Shown here: positions 1 through 8,921 of the stretch, in pieces | How the letters are laid out: every line of letters starts with the position of its first letter | How positions within the stretch are numbered: the first letter of the stretch is position 1 | Assembly (NCBI RefSeq): GCF_018449575.1 | Contig: NZ_JAAVUT010000009.1 | Coordinates: 124,001 to 188,000, forward strand | Source of the DNA: Sodalis sp. dw_96 | GTDB lineage: Bacteria; Pseudomonadota; Gammaproteobacteria; Enterobacterales; Enterobacteriaceae | Reading direction: 5' to 3' | DNA: 64,000 bases | Translations under genes and position numbers: made by a program | The notes under the pieces: generated by a model | Databases searched by the model: none | What the model saw: only the letters and a program-made list of their open reading frames with translations | Told to the model about the DNA's origin: nothing

Positions 1-813
1 AAAGCGCACGCTGTCGGTGGGGGCGCCCAGAACCACGGAAATCAAACGCATACCGCTGTCGGAGGCCGAGGCCACCAGGCTGTGGCCGGCACCATTGGTA
101 TAGCCGGTCTTGATACCGTCCACATTCAGATTGCCATCCCAAAGCAGGCGATTCCGGTTCAACTGTTTGATTTTATTATAGGTAAATTCTTTTTGTTTGT
201 GCAGGGCATACTCATCCGGAACGTCCTGAATCAGCGCCTGGCTCAGCAAGGCCATATCCCGCGCGGTGCTGTATTGTCCTTCGGCATCCAAGCCGTGCAC
301 GGTCATAAAGTGAGTGTTTTTCAGACCAAGGGCATCGGCATATTTATTCATCAGGCTGACGAACGCATCCTGACTGCCGGCGACATAGTCCGCCAATGCA
401 ATACTGGCGTCATTACCGGATTGAATAACCACACCGTTGTTCAAATCAGCCACCGAGACCTGCTCGCCGGGCTTGAGAAACATCAAAGAGGAGCCGCGCA
501 ATTCCGGATTGCCGGTGGCCCAGGCATCTTTACCGATAGTGACTTTATCCTGCTCGGTAATTTTCCCGGCCTTGATGGCCTGACCGATGACATAACTCGC
601 CATGATCTTGGTCAGGCTGGCGGGATCCAAACGCTGATCGGCGTTGGATTCAGCCAAAACGGTGCCGCTTTGGTAATCCATCAGGATATAGGCCTTGGCA
701 TTGATCTGCGGCACACCGGGCGCCGTTTCGGCCTGAGCGGCTGTGACGGTGAACACCAACAAGGCACCGAAGGTTAGAGCATGACTTTTTTTTGGGAGAG
801 CGAAATTCTTCAT
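1..813 (-). CDS. dacC: D-alanyl-D-alanine carboxypeptidase (PBP5/6 family), 3' end outside window
   Basis: Periplasmic low-molecular-weight penicillin-binding protein that trims the terminal D-Ala from peptidoglycan pentapeptides. The 271 residues visible begin at an ATG at 813 with a Sec signal peptide (about residues 1-28, ending AQA). They contain the active-site tetrad SLTK (residues 66-69), an SGN motif near residue 130 and the KTG motif near residue 235. The C-terminal domain and amphipathic anchor lie beyond base 1. The family includes DacA, DacC and DacD. I chose DacC because gstB and yliI follow, as they do next to dacC in E. coli; here a methionine-type ABC transporter is inserted between dacC and gstB. 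Confidence 0.9.
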   Translation of the reverse strand, partial: MKNFALPKKSHALTFGALLVFTVTAAQAETAPGVPQINAKAYILMDYQSGTVLAESNADQRLDPASLTKIMASYVIGQAIKAGKITEQDKVTIGKDAWATGNPELRGSSLMFLKPGEQVSVADLNNGVVIQSGNDASIALADYVAGSQDAFVSLMNKYADALGLKNTHFMTVHGLDAEGQYSTARDMALLSQALIQDVPDEYALHKQKEFTYNKIKQLNRNRLLWDGNLNVDGIKTGYTNGAGHSLVASASDSGMRLISVVLGAPTDSVRF

Positions 814-1044
814 GACGTGGCCAGAGTATCCATTCAATATAAAATGGTTACCGCGTTACTCACGGTAGCGGATTGAGCGTAGCAACCTGATAAAACAGCT
901 TTCAGGGAGTATGAATCATGTTCCAGCTGATTGAGTTTATTCAATACCCTTTAACTTTGCCGCATCAAGAACAAATTTCCAGCATTTTGTGTCCTGATGT
1001 GACTTGGGCCGGCATCGCCTCAGCGCCAAGGCCGGTTTGTTGTA

Positions 1045-1704
1045 TCAACGCCTTCCGCGCCGATCGGCTCGCCGCGCCAGATAGTCGCCCACAACTTGCA
1101 CGACCTGCACCAGGATGATCAGCGCAATCACGGTGATAATCATCACGTTGGTCTCATAACGGTAATAACCGAAGCGTATTGCTAAATCCCCCACGCCTCC
1201 TCCGCCGACAATGCCCGCCATGGCGGAGTAGCCTATCAGACTGACCAGGGTTACCGTCAACCCCCTTAACAAACCGGCCAGGGCTTCAGGCAACAACACC
1301 GTGGTAATGATGCGCAGCGGACTGGCGCCAAACGCCTCGGCGGCTTCGACAATGCCCGGATCCACCTCACGCAATGCCCCGTCCACCAGTCGCGCATAAA
1401 AAGCGATTGCCGCCACCGAAAGCGGCACGGATGCGGCAATGGGGCCAATGGTATTCCCCAGCAAAAACTGCGTCAACGGTAATAACAAAACCAACAGGAT
1501 AACGAACGGGATGGAACGGATGATATTAACCGCCACGGTACCGGTCAGGTAGAGCCAGCGGTTTTGCCAGAACACATGGCGGTCAGTGACATACATCAGA
1601 AACCCCAACGGCAGTCCGCCAATAATGGAAAACAGCGTGGCAATTCCCACCATCAGAAATGTCTCACCGAAGGCGGTGGTAAGATCAAGCCATAAATCAG
1701 CCAT
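1045..1704 (-). CDS. MetI-like ABC transporter permease (methionine/NLPA family)
   Basis: Inner-membrane permease of about 219 residues with five predicted hydrophobic segments and the MetI-type EAA loop (EVDPGIVEAAEAFGAS near residue 125). With the adjacent ATPase and binding protein it forms a MetNIQ-type importer for methionine or a related sulfur compound. I chose the ATG at 1704 because it follows a GTGGAGGTG ribosome-binding site and overlaps the end of the ATPase gene by 8 bases; an upstream in-frame start at 1734 would overlap further. The substrate is inferred from family. This is probably an additional copy, because the E. coli metNIQ locus has different neighbours. Confidence 0.9.
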   Translation of the reverse strand: MADLWLDLTTAFGETFLMVGIATLFSIIGGLPLGFLMYVTDRHVFWQNRWLYLTGTVAVNIIRSIPFVILLVLLLPLTQFLLGNTIGPIAASVPLSVAAIAFYARLVDGALREVDPGIVEAAEAFGASPLRIITTVLLPEALAGLLRGLTVTLVSLIGYSAMAGIVGGGGVGDLAIRFGYYRYETNVMIITVIALIILVQVVQVVGDYLARRADRRGRR

Positions 1705-2713
1705 GTAGCACCTCCACTTGCGCGGTATTCTCACGTATATACTGCACTGCGGCGGCTACCTGCTCCGGCCGGTCGGGATGGGTCAGCAATGCCACCAGCA
1801 ATCCGAGGGCGCGATAACCAATATATTCGATTTTGCCGTGCAGAATATTCACCGACACGCCGAAGCGGGCCGTCGCCTGAGACAGTACCGGTTGCTCGGC
1901 GGATGCGCCGACGAACATGATTTTCAGCAACGTACCGCGCAAATCCTGCATCAGGCGTGGCGGCAGCTCCAAATTAAAGCTATGGGAGACCAACTGGCGG
2001 GTGAACTCATGCCTGGGGGCGGCGAAAATATCAAACACATCGCCCTCTTCAACCACTTTACCGCCGGTCATTACAGTGACCCGATCGCAAATATTTTTGA
2101 TCACCGTCATTTCATGGGAAATCAGCACCAAGGTGATCCCTAAGCGGGTATTAATTTCTTTTAACAGCGCCAGGATGGAGGCGGAGGTTTCCAGGTCCAG
2201 GGCCGAGGTCGGTTCGTCGCAAAGCAGCACTTCCGGCCGGTTGACGATGGCGCGGGCTATACCGACCCGCTGCTTCTGACCGCCGCTTAATTGCGCCGGG
2301 AAAGCATCGGCTTTATCCGACAGCCCCACCAGCGCCAGGATTTCCGGCACCCGCTGTGCTATTTCAGCGGACGATTTTCCCGCTGCGCGCAGGCTGAAGG
2401 CTACATTGCCGGCGACCGTCCGGGTATGCATCAAGTTGAAATGCTGAAAAATCATACCTATTTTTTGCCGCTGACGCCGCAATGCCAGACCACTCAAGGC
2501 ATCCACCCTGGCGTTATTGACCATAACCGACCCGGAGCTGGGCCGAGTAAGCAGATTGATGGTACGCAAGACGGTACTTTTACCCGCCCCGCTGGCGCCC
2601 ACAATGCCGAAAACTTCCCCTCGTTTGATATGCAAACTGACATCATCCACCGCACGAACCGCCTGCTGTTTCCGCCGGGAAAAATCGACGCTGACATGGT
2701 CTAGAAAAATCAT
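1697..2713 (-). CDS. MetN-like ABC transporter ATP-binding protein
   Basis: ATPase subunit of 338 residues. Walker A GASGAGKST is at residues 39-47, the signature LSGGQKQR near 142 and Walker B VLLCDEPTSALD near 162. The C-terminal region (about 265-335) resembles the NIL ligand-binding regulatory domain of MetN proteins. The gene sits between the binding-protein gene (91-base gap) and the permease gene (8-base overlap), so the three are very likely one operon read leftward. Energises import through the MetI-like permease. Methionine transport is inferred from family and not shown. Confidence 0.93.
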   Translation of the reverse strand: MIFLDHVSVDFSRRKQQAVRAVDDVSLHIKRGEVFGIVGASGAGKSTVLRTINLLTRPSSGSVMVNNARVDALSGLALRRQRQKIGMIFQHFNLMHTRTVAGNVAFSLRAAGKSSAEIAQRVPEILALVGLSDKADAFPAQLSGGQKQRVGIARAIVNRPEVLLCDEPTSALDLETSASILALLKEINTRLGITLVLISHEMTVIKNICDRVTVMTGGKVVEEGDVFDIFAAPRHEFTRQLVSHSFNLELPPRLMQDLRGTLLKIMFVGASAEQPVLSQATARFGVSVNILHGKIEYIGYRALGLLVALLTHPDRPEQVAAAVQYIRENTAQVEVLHG

Positions 2714-2804
2714 TATCCGCAGACTCCACGATAACTTTCAGGGGAAAAAAACATCCCGCTCAAGCAAAAATATCCCGGCGGCGTATTGTCCGCCTGCGCA
2801 AAGC

Positions 2805-3641
2805 TTAAGGTTTGGCGGCGGCCTGCATCCATTCAGGCTTCTGGAATTGGCTGAAAACCGATGAGGGATCGTTGATTACCGCAGCGTATGCCGGGGATAA
2901 CACGGCAGCCTTGATATCTTTTACAAAAGGCTTATCCATATCGTCGGTACGCACGGCAATGACATTTTTCAGATTTTCATCCAGGGTCTCAAGGGCCAGG
3001 GCGCTGGACAGTTTTAGCCCGGCGGCAAAAGCGAAGTTGCCGTTAACCAATGCCCCGGCAGCGCTGTCCAGGGTACGAGGTAATTGAGCGGCTTCCAGCG
3101 GCTTGAATATTAACCCCCGGGGATTCTCGGCGATATCATGTTCCGAGGCTTTGGTGGGGTCTATATTCTCCTTGATGGTAATCAAACCCAGCTTTTGCAA
3201 AAACCGTAAGCCACGGGCCAGGTTGGTGGGGTCATTGGAAAGGGTCACAATATCCCCTTTTTTCAATTGATCGAGATGGGTCAGGGTATGAGAGTAAAAG
3301 CCCATACTGGCGGTAGGCACCGCAATTAAGGCTGACACCTTAAGGTTTTTATCGGCGGCAAATTTTTCCAGATACAAGGTATGTTGGAAAAGATTGGCAT
3401 CAATGCTGCCGTTGGCCAAAGCCATATTCGGCTGCACATAATCACTGAATTCCCGCACAACCACTTTATAGCCTTTTTTCATCAGCTCCGGCTTAATGGC
3501 CTGATTAACCATGTCCCCATACGGACCGGGGGCGACACCGAACACAATGGTTTTAGGATCGCTGTTTGCCTGGGCCGACTGAGACCCCATTGCGAATAGC
3601 CCCAGAAGCAATAGCGACCGTACGATTTTTGTGAATGTCAT
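2805..3641 (-). CDS. MetQ/NlpA-family substrate-binding protein without a lipobox
   Basis: Periplasmic solute-binding protein of 278 residues, first gene of the methionine-type ABC operon. The chosen ATG at 3641 opens a clean signal peptide (hydrophobic LLLLGLFAMG, then SQSAQA before NSDPK) and has AGGA about 11 bases upstream; a longer reading frame to 3734 lacks these signals. The mature part shows NlpA-family sequence (FGVAPGPYGDMVNQAIKPEL, DPTNLARGLRFLQ). MetQ and NlpA are normally lipoproteins with a cysteine at the cleavage site. No cysteine is present here, so the protein is probably released into the periplasm by signal peptidase I. Confidence 0.9.
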   Translation of the reverse strand: MTFTKIVRSLLLLGLFAMGSQSAQANSDPKTIVFGVAPGPYGDMVNQAIKPELMKKGYKVVVREFSDYVQPNMALANGSIDANLFQHTLYLEKFAADKNLKVSALIAVPTASMGFYSHTLTHLDQLKKGDIVTLSNDPTNLARGLRFLQKLGLITIKENIDPTKASEHDIAENPRGLIFKPLEAAQLPRTLDSAAGALVNGNFAFAAGLKLSSALALETLDENLKNVIAVRTDDMDKPFVKDIKAAVLSPAYAAVINDPSSVFSQFQKPEWMQAAAKP

Positions 3642-4017
3642 GACAATGAATATCCTGAATAAAGAAAATGTGACTTTGATCTTTGATTTGACGATTAAAT
3701 CATAAATATCATAACGGTATAGAGTATTCTTCACGAGAGGGGCTGCTTTGATACAATATATCGTGAAATTGCCCCAACCGAAAATATCATTATTTTATAC
3801 GAGAATTTATTAGACAAATATACGGGAGTCAACCCTAAAAATAGTGGCTCGCACTGGCATGGAGAATAAGACGTATCGCTTATGCTGAAATGAATCCATA
3901 AATCGGCAAAGCATATAAGATATATTTATCGGTTGCTGCATTGAAAGAGACATCGCGGCATGGCATCGACCGCAAATAATGGCTATTTTTAGTTAAAATT
4001 AACACGATGAGGATGCA
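3642..4017. other. AT-rich intergenic region between divergent genes
   Basis: This gap lies between the start of the MetQ-like gene and the start of gstB and must hold both promoters. A single AGACGTAT at about 3868 resembles half of a MetJ box, but no tandem partner is present. No convincing short gene or hairpin was seen. Confidence 0.5.
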
Positions 4018-4644
4018 ATGCTGACGATTTGGGGACATGAAAACTCGGTGAATGTTAAAAAAGTGTTATGGTGTGCCGCAGAGCTTGATCTGACCTTTAA
4101 TGCCATTCCCGCCGGAGGCATCCATGGCAAAGTCAAAGAGCCTTTATTTCTTTCCCTCAATCCCAACGGGTTGGTTCCTTGCTTGCAGGACGATGAAAAT
4201 GACCTGGTATTATGGGAATCCAATACCATAGTGCGTTACATGGCGGCCAAATACGGCCAGAGCACCTGGTTGCTGGCGGATGCCTCAGTGCGAGCCACCG
4301 CCGAAAAATGGATGGACTGGACCCTGTCCAGCCTGGCGCCGGCTCTGGAGCCTTTACTGATCAATGCTGCCCAGGTGAAGGCCAACCCGCGGGATCAGAA
4401 GCTCATCAATGCCGGTATTAAACGCTGCGAGTTGCTTTTTGATATTGCCGAGAACGCGCTGGCAAAACAGTCGTATTTCTCCGGTGACGGCTTTGGTATC
4501 GGCGATATACCTATCGGCTGTTATGCTTATCATTGGTTCAACATGGATATTCGCCGTAAGCCACGCACGCATTTGCAGCATTGGTACGACGCCGTTTCAG
4601 CCAGACCCGCCTTTCAATCCAGAGTCATGATCCCCCTTGCATGA
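4018..4644 (+). CDS. gstB: glutathione S-transferase GstB-type
   Basis: Cytosolic glutathione transferase of 208 residues. The N-terminal thioredoxin-like domain carries WGHENSVNVKKVLW and the glutathione-site segment LWESNTIVRYMA (about residues 64-76). The C-terminal helical domain contains EKWMDWTLSSLAPAL and the FGIGDIPIG capping region. The sequence is close to E. coli GstB (YliJ), and the neighbours yliI and dacC match the E. coli order. The ATG at 4018 has GAGGA just upstream. Probable role is conjugation of electrophiles such as halo-compounds, known for E. coli GstB and assumed here. Confidence 0.92.
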   Translation: MLTIWGHENSVNVKKVLWCAAELDLTFNAIPAGGIHGKVKEPLFLSLNPNGLVPCLQDDENDLVLWESNTIVRYMAAKYGQSTWLLADASVRATAEKWMDWTLSSLAPALEPLLINAAQVKANPRDQKLINAGIKRCELLFDIAENALAKQSYFSGDGFGIGDIPIGCYAYHWFNMDIRRKPRTHLQHWYDAVSARPAFQSRVMIPLA

Positions 4645-4651
4645 CCTTTCT

Positions 4652-4671
4652 CCGGGCGCACCGGCGCCCGG
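4652..4671. terminator. GC-rich hairpin downstream of gstB
   Basis: A perfect 8-bp stem CCGGGCGC / GCGCCCGG with an ACCG loop sits 8 bases after the gstB stop. There is no T-tract on the plus strand, so it may end or protect the transcript rather than act as a strong intrinsic terminator. It also closes the last copy of the yliI 3'-end repeat on the minus strand. Confidence 0.5.
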
Positions 4672-4679
4672 GGAAGATA

Positions 4680-4800
4680 ATTCCAGTGACTGCTTAAGCA
4701 ACACGCCCCGGCACCGGGGGACTATTCCAGTGACGGCTTAAACAATTCCCCCCGGCACGTGGGGAGGATTATTCCAGCTCCAGCTTTAACAATTCTCCTT
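4680..4800 (-). repeat. three tandem degenerate copies of the yliI 3' end
   Basis: On the plus strand TTCCAG begins at 4681, 4725 and 4772, each followed by a similar stretch ending GCTTAA/GCTTTAA. The periods are 44 and 47 bases. The copy at 4772-4800 is the real end of yliI. Read leftward, the other copies would encode ELFKPSLE-stop and VLLKQSLE, echoing the gene's ELLKLELE-stop. Each copy is followed by a GC-rich inverted repeat. This looks like duplication of the last codons plus terminator hairpin. Confidence 0.75.
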
Positions 4801-5878
4801 TGCGCTCATCCGTCAGTACATAGACAAACCCGTCCGGACCGACCCGCACATCGCGAATGCGTTTACCCCGGCTCTCCAGCAACCGCTCCTCTGATGTCAC
4901 TTTGTCACCATCCAGTGTCAACCGAATCAGCGCTTGCTGTTTCAATGCCCCGATAAACAAGGAGCGCTGCCAGGCGGGAAAACGGGCCGCATCGTAAAAT
5001 GCCATACCGCTGACCGCGGGGGACTTTTGCCAGTACCACACCGGCTGTACGGTTCCCGCCACCACGCCGCCCTGTGCCTCGGGGATTTTCAATCCGGAAT
5101 AATTGATACCGTAGGTGGCAATGGGCCAGCCGAAGTTGGCGCCTTTGGCGATAATATTGACTTCGTCGCCGCCTTTTGGGCCGTGTTCGTTTTCCCAGAC
5201 CTCGTCGGTCCAGGGATTCAGCGCCAACCCCTGGGGATTGCGATGCCCCAGGGACCATATCTCCGGCCTGGCATTTTCATCATGCACCAAGGGATTGTCC
5301 GGCGGCACATCGCCTTCGCCGGTCAATCGTACTATTTTACCTTGATGTTTGGTGAGATCCTGCGCGGTGGGGCGGCGGTTATTTTCACCCAGGCTGATAA
5401 ACAAAAAACCTTGGCGATCAAAGACCAGACGTCCGCCAAAATGCTCGCCGCTGGAGAGTTTCGGCTGCTGGCGGAATATCACCTTAAAATCCTCCAGCCG
5501 GCGATGGTCTTCCGATAAACGGCCATATCCCACCGCCGTTCCGGCATCATCTTTACCCTGTTCGGCATAACTGAGATAAATACGTCGCGTTTGGGCAAAA
5601 TCCGGGGCCGGCAGCACGTCAAACAGCCCTCCCTGACCATGTACGTAAACAGTGGGGACCCCCTCGATAGGCGCCGATAACGGCTGTCCCGGCAACCAAT
5701 AACGAAGCCTGCCCGGTCGTTCGGTGATCAATATCCCTTTATCCTGGGGCAAAAAAGCCAGCGACCAGGGATGGTCCAGGCCCGTCACTACCGGCGTAAC
5801 CCGCGTTTCGGCAGCTACTCCCTGCCCGCTTGTCAAAAGCAGGCCGCCAGACAGCAGTAAGGCGAATATCCGTCGCAT
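4769..5878 (-). CDS. yliI: PQQ-dependent soluble aldose sugar dehydrogenase
   Basis: Periplasmic beta-propeller quinoprotein of 369 residues (E. coli YliI/Asd is of similar length), oxidising aldose sugars with PQQ. A signal peptide occupies about residues 1-23 (LLLSGGLLLTSGQGVAA). The body has the sGDH family pattern: GLDHPWSLAFLP, GILITERPGRLRYW, SSGEHFGGRLVFDRQGFLFISLGE, SLGHRNPQGLALNPWTDEVWENEHGPKGGDEVNII. It converges with gstB. No PQQ-synthesis genes are visible, so the cofactor must come from elsewhere in the genome or from outside. Its 3' end is tandemly duplicated downstream. Confidence 0.93.
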   Translation of the reverse strand: MRRIFALLLSGGLLLTSGQGVAAETRVTPVVTGLDHPWSLAFLPQDKGILITERPGRLRYWLPGQPLSAPIEGVPTVYVHGQGGLFDVLPAPDFAQTRRIYLSYAEQGKDDAGTAVGYGRLSEDHRRLEDFKVIFRQQPKLSSGEHFGGRLVFDRQGFLFISLGENNRRPTAQDLTKHQGKIVRLTGEGDVPPDNPLVHDENARPEIWSLGHRNPQGLALNPWTDEVWENEHGPKGGDEVNIIAKGANFGWPIATYGINYSGLKIPEAQGGVVAGTVQPVWYWQKSPAVSGMAFYDAARFPAWQRSLFIGALKQQALIRLTLDGDKVTSEERLLESRGKRIRDVRVGPDGFVYVLTDERKGELLKLELE

Positions 5879-6160
5879 TTAATTGTCTCCCTCAAAACAT
5901 TCCCGTTTAAGCGTAGAAATGACGTTCAGGTTATGCGACGAAGCGACGCCGGTTTTACATTAACTGACAAAGTGGCTTGAAAAGAATGCCGCCTTTAACG
6001 AATGCTGCATATGGAAATTCGCGATTTAGCCAGGCCGTCACTGACGATTATTTTTGTTTTATAATTAATCAATTGAATATTGCTAATTAATTTATGATTA
6101 TAATAAATATTATTTCCATAAAGATATTGCATGGCAGTAGGGATGAGTTAAGGAGTGGCA

Positions 6161-6988
6161 ATGCATACCTCGAAATTCGGTCTCGCCGTTATCATCCTCA
6201 GCCTGTTAGGCAGCGGATGTGTTTCCCCTCAGCCCCCTGCCGCTGCCGACACGGCGCAACTGAAACTAACGAATCAGACGGTGTTCGCCGTCAATTGGAT
6301 GCAGCAGTCCGGCGAGTACAGTGCATTGTCATACCAGGCATTCAACGCCGCCGAAATGGCCTTTATCCAGGCCAGACCAAAACCGGGTCTAAAAAAAGCC
6401 GTGGTGGTGGATTTGGACGAAACCATGATTGACAACAGCGCCTACGCCGGCTGGCAAATAAAAAATCATCACCCCTTTACTAACGCCAGCTGGAGTCGCT
6501 GGATCGAGGCCCGAAAAGCCAAAGCGCTGCCCGGAGCGGTGGACTTTTCCCATTATGTTAACGAGCACGGCGGGCGGATTTTTTATGTCTCCAATCGCGA
6601 CCAGAAGGACTACAGCGCCACGGTGGACAACCTCAACGCATTGGGATTTGCCGACGTCACGCCCCAGACACTGCTGTTAAAACCCGCCGGCGGCAATACC
6701 AATAAAGTCGATCGTTTCGACGCGGTGGAAAAACAGGGTTATGATATCGCGGTGTTTGTCGGGGATAACCTCAATGATTTAAGCGGCGAGCCTTATCACC
6801 AGTTGAATATCCAGCGCCGGGATTTTGTGAATCGTCATCAGGACGAATTCGGCCACAAATATATCATGCTGCCCAACCCCAGCTATGGCGATTGGGAGAA
6901 TGGTTTATCAAAAGCGTATTCAGCAGCGAGCGACCAGGACAAGCTGAAGATCCGCGATAAGATGATTGATGCGTGGGATGGTAAATAG
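6161..6988 (+). CDS. e(P4)-family lipoprotein acid phosphatase / 5'-nucleotidase
   Basis: Outer-membrane-anchored HAD-superfamily acid phosphatase of 275 residues. The ATG at 6161 lies 5 bases after AGGAG; a GTG two codons earlier falls inside that site and is rejected. A lipobox LGSGC puts the lipidated cysteine at residue 20. The catalytic motif DLDET is at residues 84-88, SNRD near 145 and the acidic motif GDNLNDL near 203. Members such as Haemophilus e(P4) dephosphorylate NMN and other nucleotides before uptake. It is absent from this position in E. coli, where gsi is followed by diguanylate-cyclase-related genes, so it is an insertion. Confidence 0.9.
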   Translation: MHTSKFGLAVIILSLLGSGCVSPQPPAAADTAQLKLTNQTVFAVNWMQQSGEYSALSYQAFNAAEMAFIQARPKPGLKKAVVVDLDETMIDNSAYAGWQIKNHHPFTNASWSRWIEARKAKALPGAVDFSHYVNEHGGRIFYVSNRDQKDYSATVDNLNALGFADVTPQTLLLKPAGGNTNKVDRFDAVEKQGYDIAVFVGDNLNDLSGEPYHQLNIQRRDFVNRHQDEFGHKYIMLPNPSYGDWENGLSKAYSAASDQDKLKIRDKMIDAWDGK

Positions 6989-7077
6989 GAAATTAATTAA
7001 TAAAATATTTATGGTAATGGCTATATAGGCTTGTGGCAACGAATAATTAGCCGCGCCTGCCAGGCGGATATCCCTTG

Positions 7078-7983
7078 TCAATTCTTCAGCTTCGGATCCA
7101 GGGCATCCCTCAGTCCGTCCCCCAGCAGATTGAACGCCAACACCGTCAGGAATATCGCCAGGCTGGGGAATATGGCGATATGGGGCGCGGTCACCATGTC
7201 CGCACGCGCCTCGTTGAGCATGGCGCCCCACTCCGGCATCGGCGGCTGCGCGCCGAGGCCGAGAAACGACAGGCTGGCGGCGGTGATGATGGAGGTGCCG
7301 ATACGCATGGTAAAATACACCACGATGGACGAGAGGGTGCCGGGCAGGATATGACGAAGGATGATAGTGCGATCCGGGGCGCCGATGCTGCGGGCGGATT
7401 CAATAAAGGTTTGGTGCTTTAACACCAGGGTATTGCCGCGCACCAGGCGGGCAAAGGCCGGGATACTGAAAATCGCCACCGCGATAATTACATTGGTCAT
7501 GCCGCTGCCCATAATGGCCACCACCGCAATGGCCAACAAAATCCCGGGAAAGGCGAACAGTACATCGCAGATGCGCATAATCAGCCGATCCCACCAGCCC
7601 TCGTAATAACCGGCCACCAGGCCGAGAGCCGTGCCCACCGCCATACCCAGCAATACCGAAAAGAATCCCGCCGCCAGGGAGATGCGCGCGCCCATCAGGA
7701 TCCGGCTGAAAATATCCCGCCCCAGGGAATCCACCCCCAGCCAGTGAACCAGCGTCGGGCCTTGATCCAGCCGATCGTAGTCAAAATAGTTTTCCGCATC
7801 GAAGGGTGCTATCCAGGGGGCGAGCAGCGCCACGATAATCAGCAGCACAACAAAAATACCCGCCGCCAGCGCCAGGGGTTGTTGTTTGAACCGGCGCCAG
7901 AATTCATGCCAGGGTGTGCGCACGGGATGGGAAGACATCACCGGCAGGGTCGCGAGAGCGGCCTCGCGTCGCCAGAATTTCAT
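7078..7983 (-). CDS. gsiD: glutathione ABC transporter permease GsiD
   Basis: Inner-membrane permease of 301 residues of the DppC/OppC type, with an N-terminal OppC-like segment ([23 protein letters not shown]) and several membrane spans. The cytoplasmic EAA loop ([22 protein letters not shown]) is near residue 200 and the family C-terminus [14 protein letters not shown] is present. Partner of GsiC in the glutathione importer. It is the last gene of the leftward operon iaaA-gsiA-gsiB-gsiC-gsiD, 9 bases after gsiC. Confidence 0.94.
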   Translation of the reverse strand: MKFWRREAALATLPVMSSHPVRTPWHEFWRRFKQQPLALAAGIFVVLLIIVALLAPWIAPFDAENYFDYDRLDQGPTLVHWLGVDSLGRDIFSRILMGARISLAAGFFSVLLGMAVGTALGLVAGYYEGWWDRLIMRICDVLFAFPGILLAIAVVAIMGSGMTNVIIAVAIFSIPAFARLVRGNTLVLKHQTFIESARSIGAPDRTIILRHILPGTLSSIVVYFTMRIGTSIITAASLSFLGLGAQPPMPEWGAMLNEARADMVTAPHIAIFPSLAIFLTVLAFNLLGDGLRDALDPKLKN

Positions 7984-7992
7984 CCCAGGTCC

Positions 7993-8913
7993 TTAACGGT
8001 ACCGGATAGACGGGTTGATCGCGGCATATAACATATCCACCAATAAATTAATCAGAATAAACTCCAGGGAAAACAGCAGCACTTCGGCCTGGATCACCGG
8101 ATAGTCGCGCATTTCCACCGAATCCACCAATAAACGGCCCAAACCGGGCCAGTTGAAGACGGCTTCCACCACAATGGAGCCCCCCAGCAGAAACCCAAAC
8201 TGCAAGCCCATCATGGTGATAACCGGGATCATGGCGTTGCGTAAACCGTGCTTCACGATCACCCAGAATTCCCGCACCCCCTTGGCGCGGGCGGTACGCA
8301 TATAATCCTCCTGCATGACCTCCACAAAGGAGGCGCGGGTGAAGCGCGCCATGATGGAGGCCACCGCCGCTCCCAGGGTGATGGAAGGCAGAATATAATG
8401 CTTCAGGCTATCGGCTCCCACCGTGGGCAGCCAGCCGAGGTAAACCGAAAAAACCTGCATCAGCAGGATGCCCAGCGCGAAGGCGGGAAACGAGATGCCC
8501 GATACCGCAAGGGTCATGCCGATTCGATCCGGCCAGCGATTGCGCCACACCGCCGAAACGATGCCCAAGGCCATACCGAAAATCACCGCCCACACCATGC
8601 TGGTGAGGGTCAGCCAAAAGGTGGGCATAAACCGGGAAGCGATCTCTTCACGTACCGGGCGTTTTGATACCAGCGACTGCCCGAAATCACCGCGTACCGC
8701 GTGGGTCATAAAACGGTAAAACTGTTCCGGCAAAGGCTTATCCAGCCCTAAATCCTGCCGGACCAGCGCCACTACCGAGGCGTCGGCATTGGAGCCCGCC
8801 ACCAGCCTGGCCGGATCCCCGGGCAACAGGTGGACGAACAGGAATACCAGCACCGCCACGATCAGCAGTGTCGGCACCAGCCCCAGTAGACGCTTGATAA
8901 AATAGTTCAGCAT
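7993..8913 (-). CDS. gsiC: glutathione ABC transporter permease GsiC
   Basis: DppB/OppB-type permease of 306 residues. It starts with the usual membrane anchor [24 protein letters not shown] and has the large periplasmic loop [32 protein letters not shown]. The EAA loop is [28 protein letters not shown] and the C-terminus [11 protein letters not shown]. It follows gsiB by 8 bases and precedes gsiD by 9, so translation is probably coupled. It forms the membrane channel for reduced glutathione with GsiD. Confidence 0.94.
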   Translation of the reverse strand: MLNYFIKRLLGLVPTLLIVAVLVFLFVHLLPGDPARLVAGSNADASVVALVRQDLGLDKPLPEQFYRFMTHAVRGDFGQSLVSKRPVREEIASRFMPTFWLTLTSMVWAVIFGMALGIVSAVWRNRWPDRIGMTLAVSGISFPAFALGILLMQVFSVYLGWLPTVGADSLKHYILPSITLGAAVASIMARFTRASFVEVMQEDYMRTARAKGVREFWVIVKHGLRNAMIPVITMMGLQFGFLLGGSIVVEAVFNWPGLGRLLVDSVEMRDYPVIQAEVLLFSLEFILINLLVDMLYAAINPSIRYR

Positions 8914-8921
8914 AGGCTGGG

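Noticed and set aside
918-1118. A 66-codon plus-strand frame with GGGAG before its ATG, between dacC and the MetI-like gene.
   Set aside because: Its second half is antisense to the MetI-like gene, no promoter or protein family was recognised, and composition changes across the overlap. The ribosome-binding site alone is not enough.
3860-3880. A MetJ-box-like AGACGTAT upstream of the methionine-type transporter.
   Set aside because: MetJ binds tandem 8-bp boxes; only a single imperfect one is present, and it is over 200 bases from the gene start.
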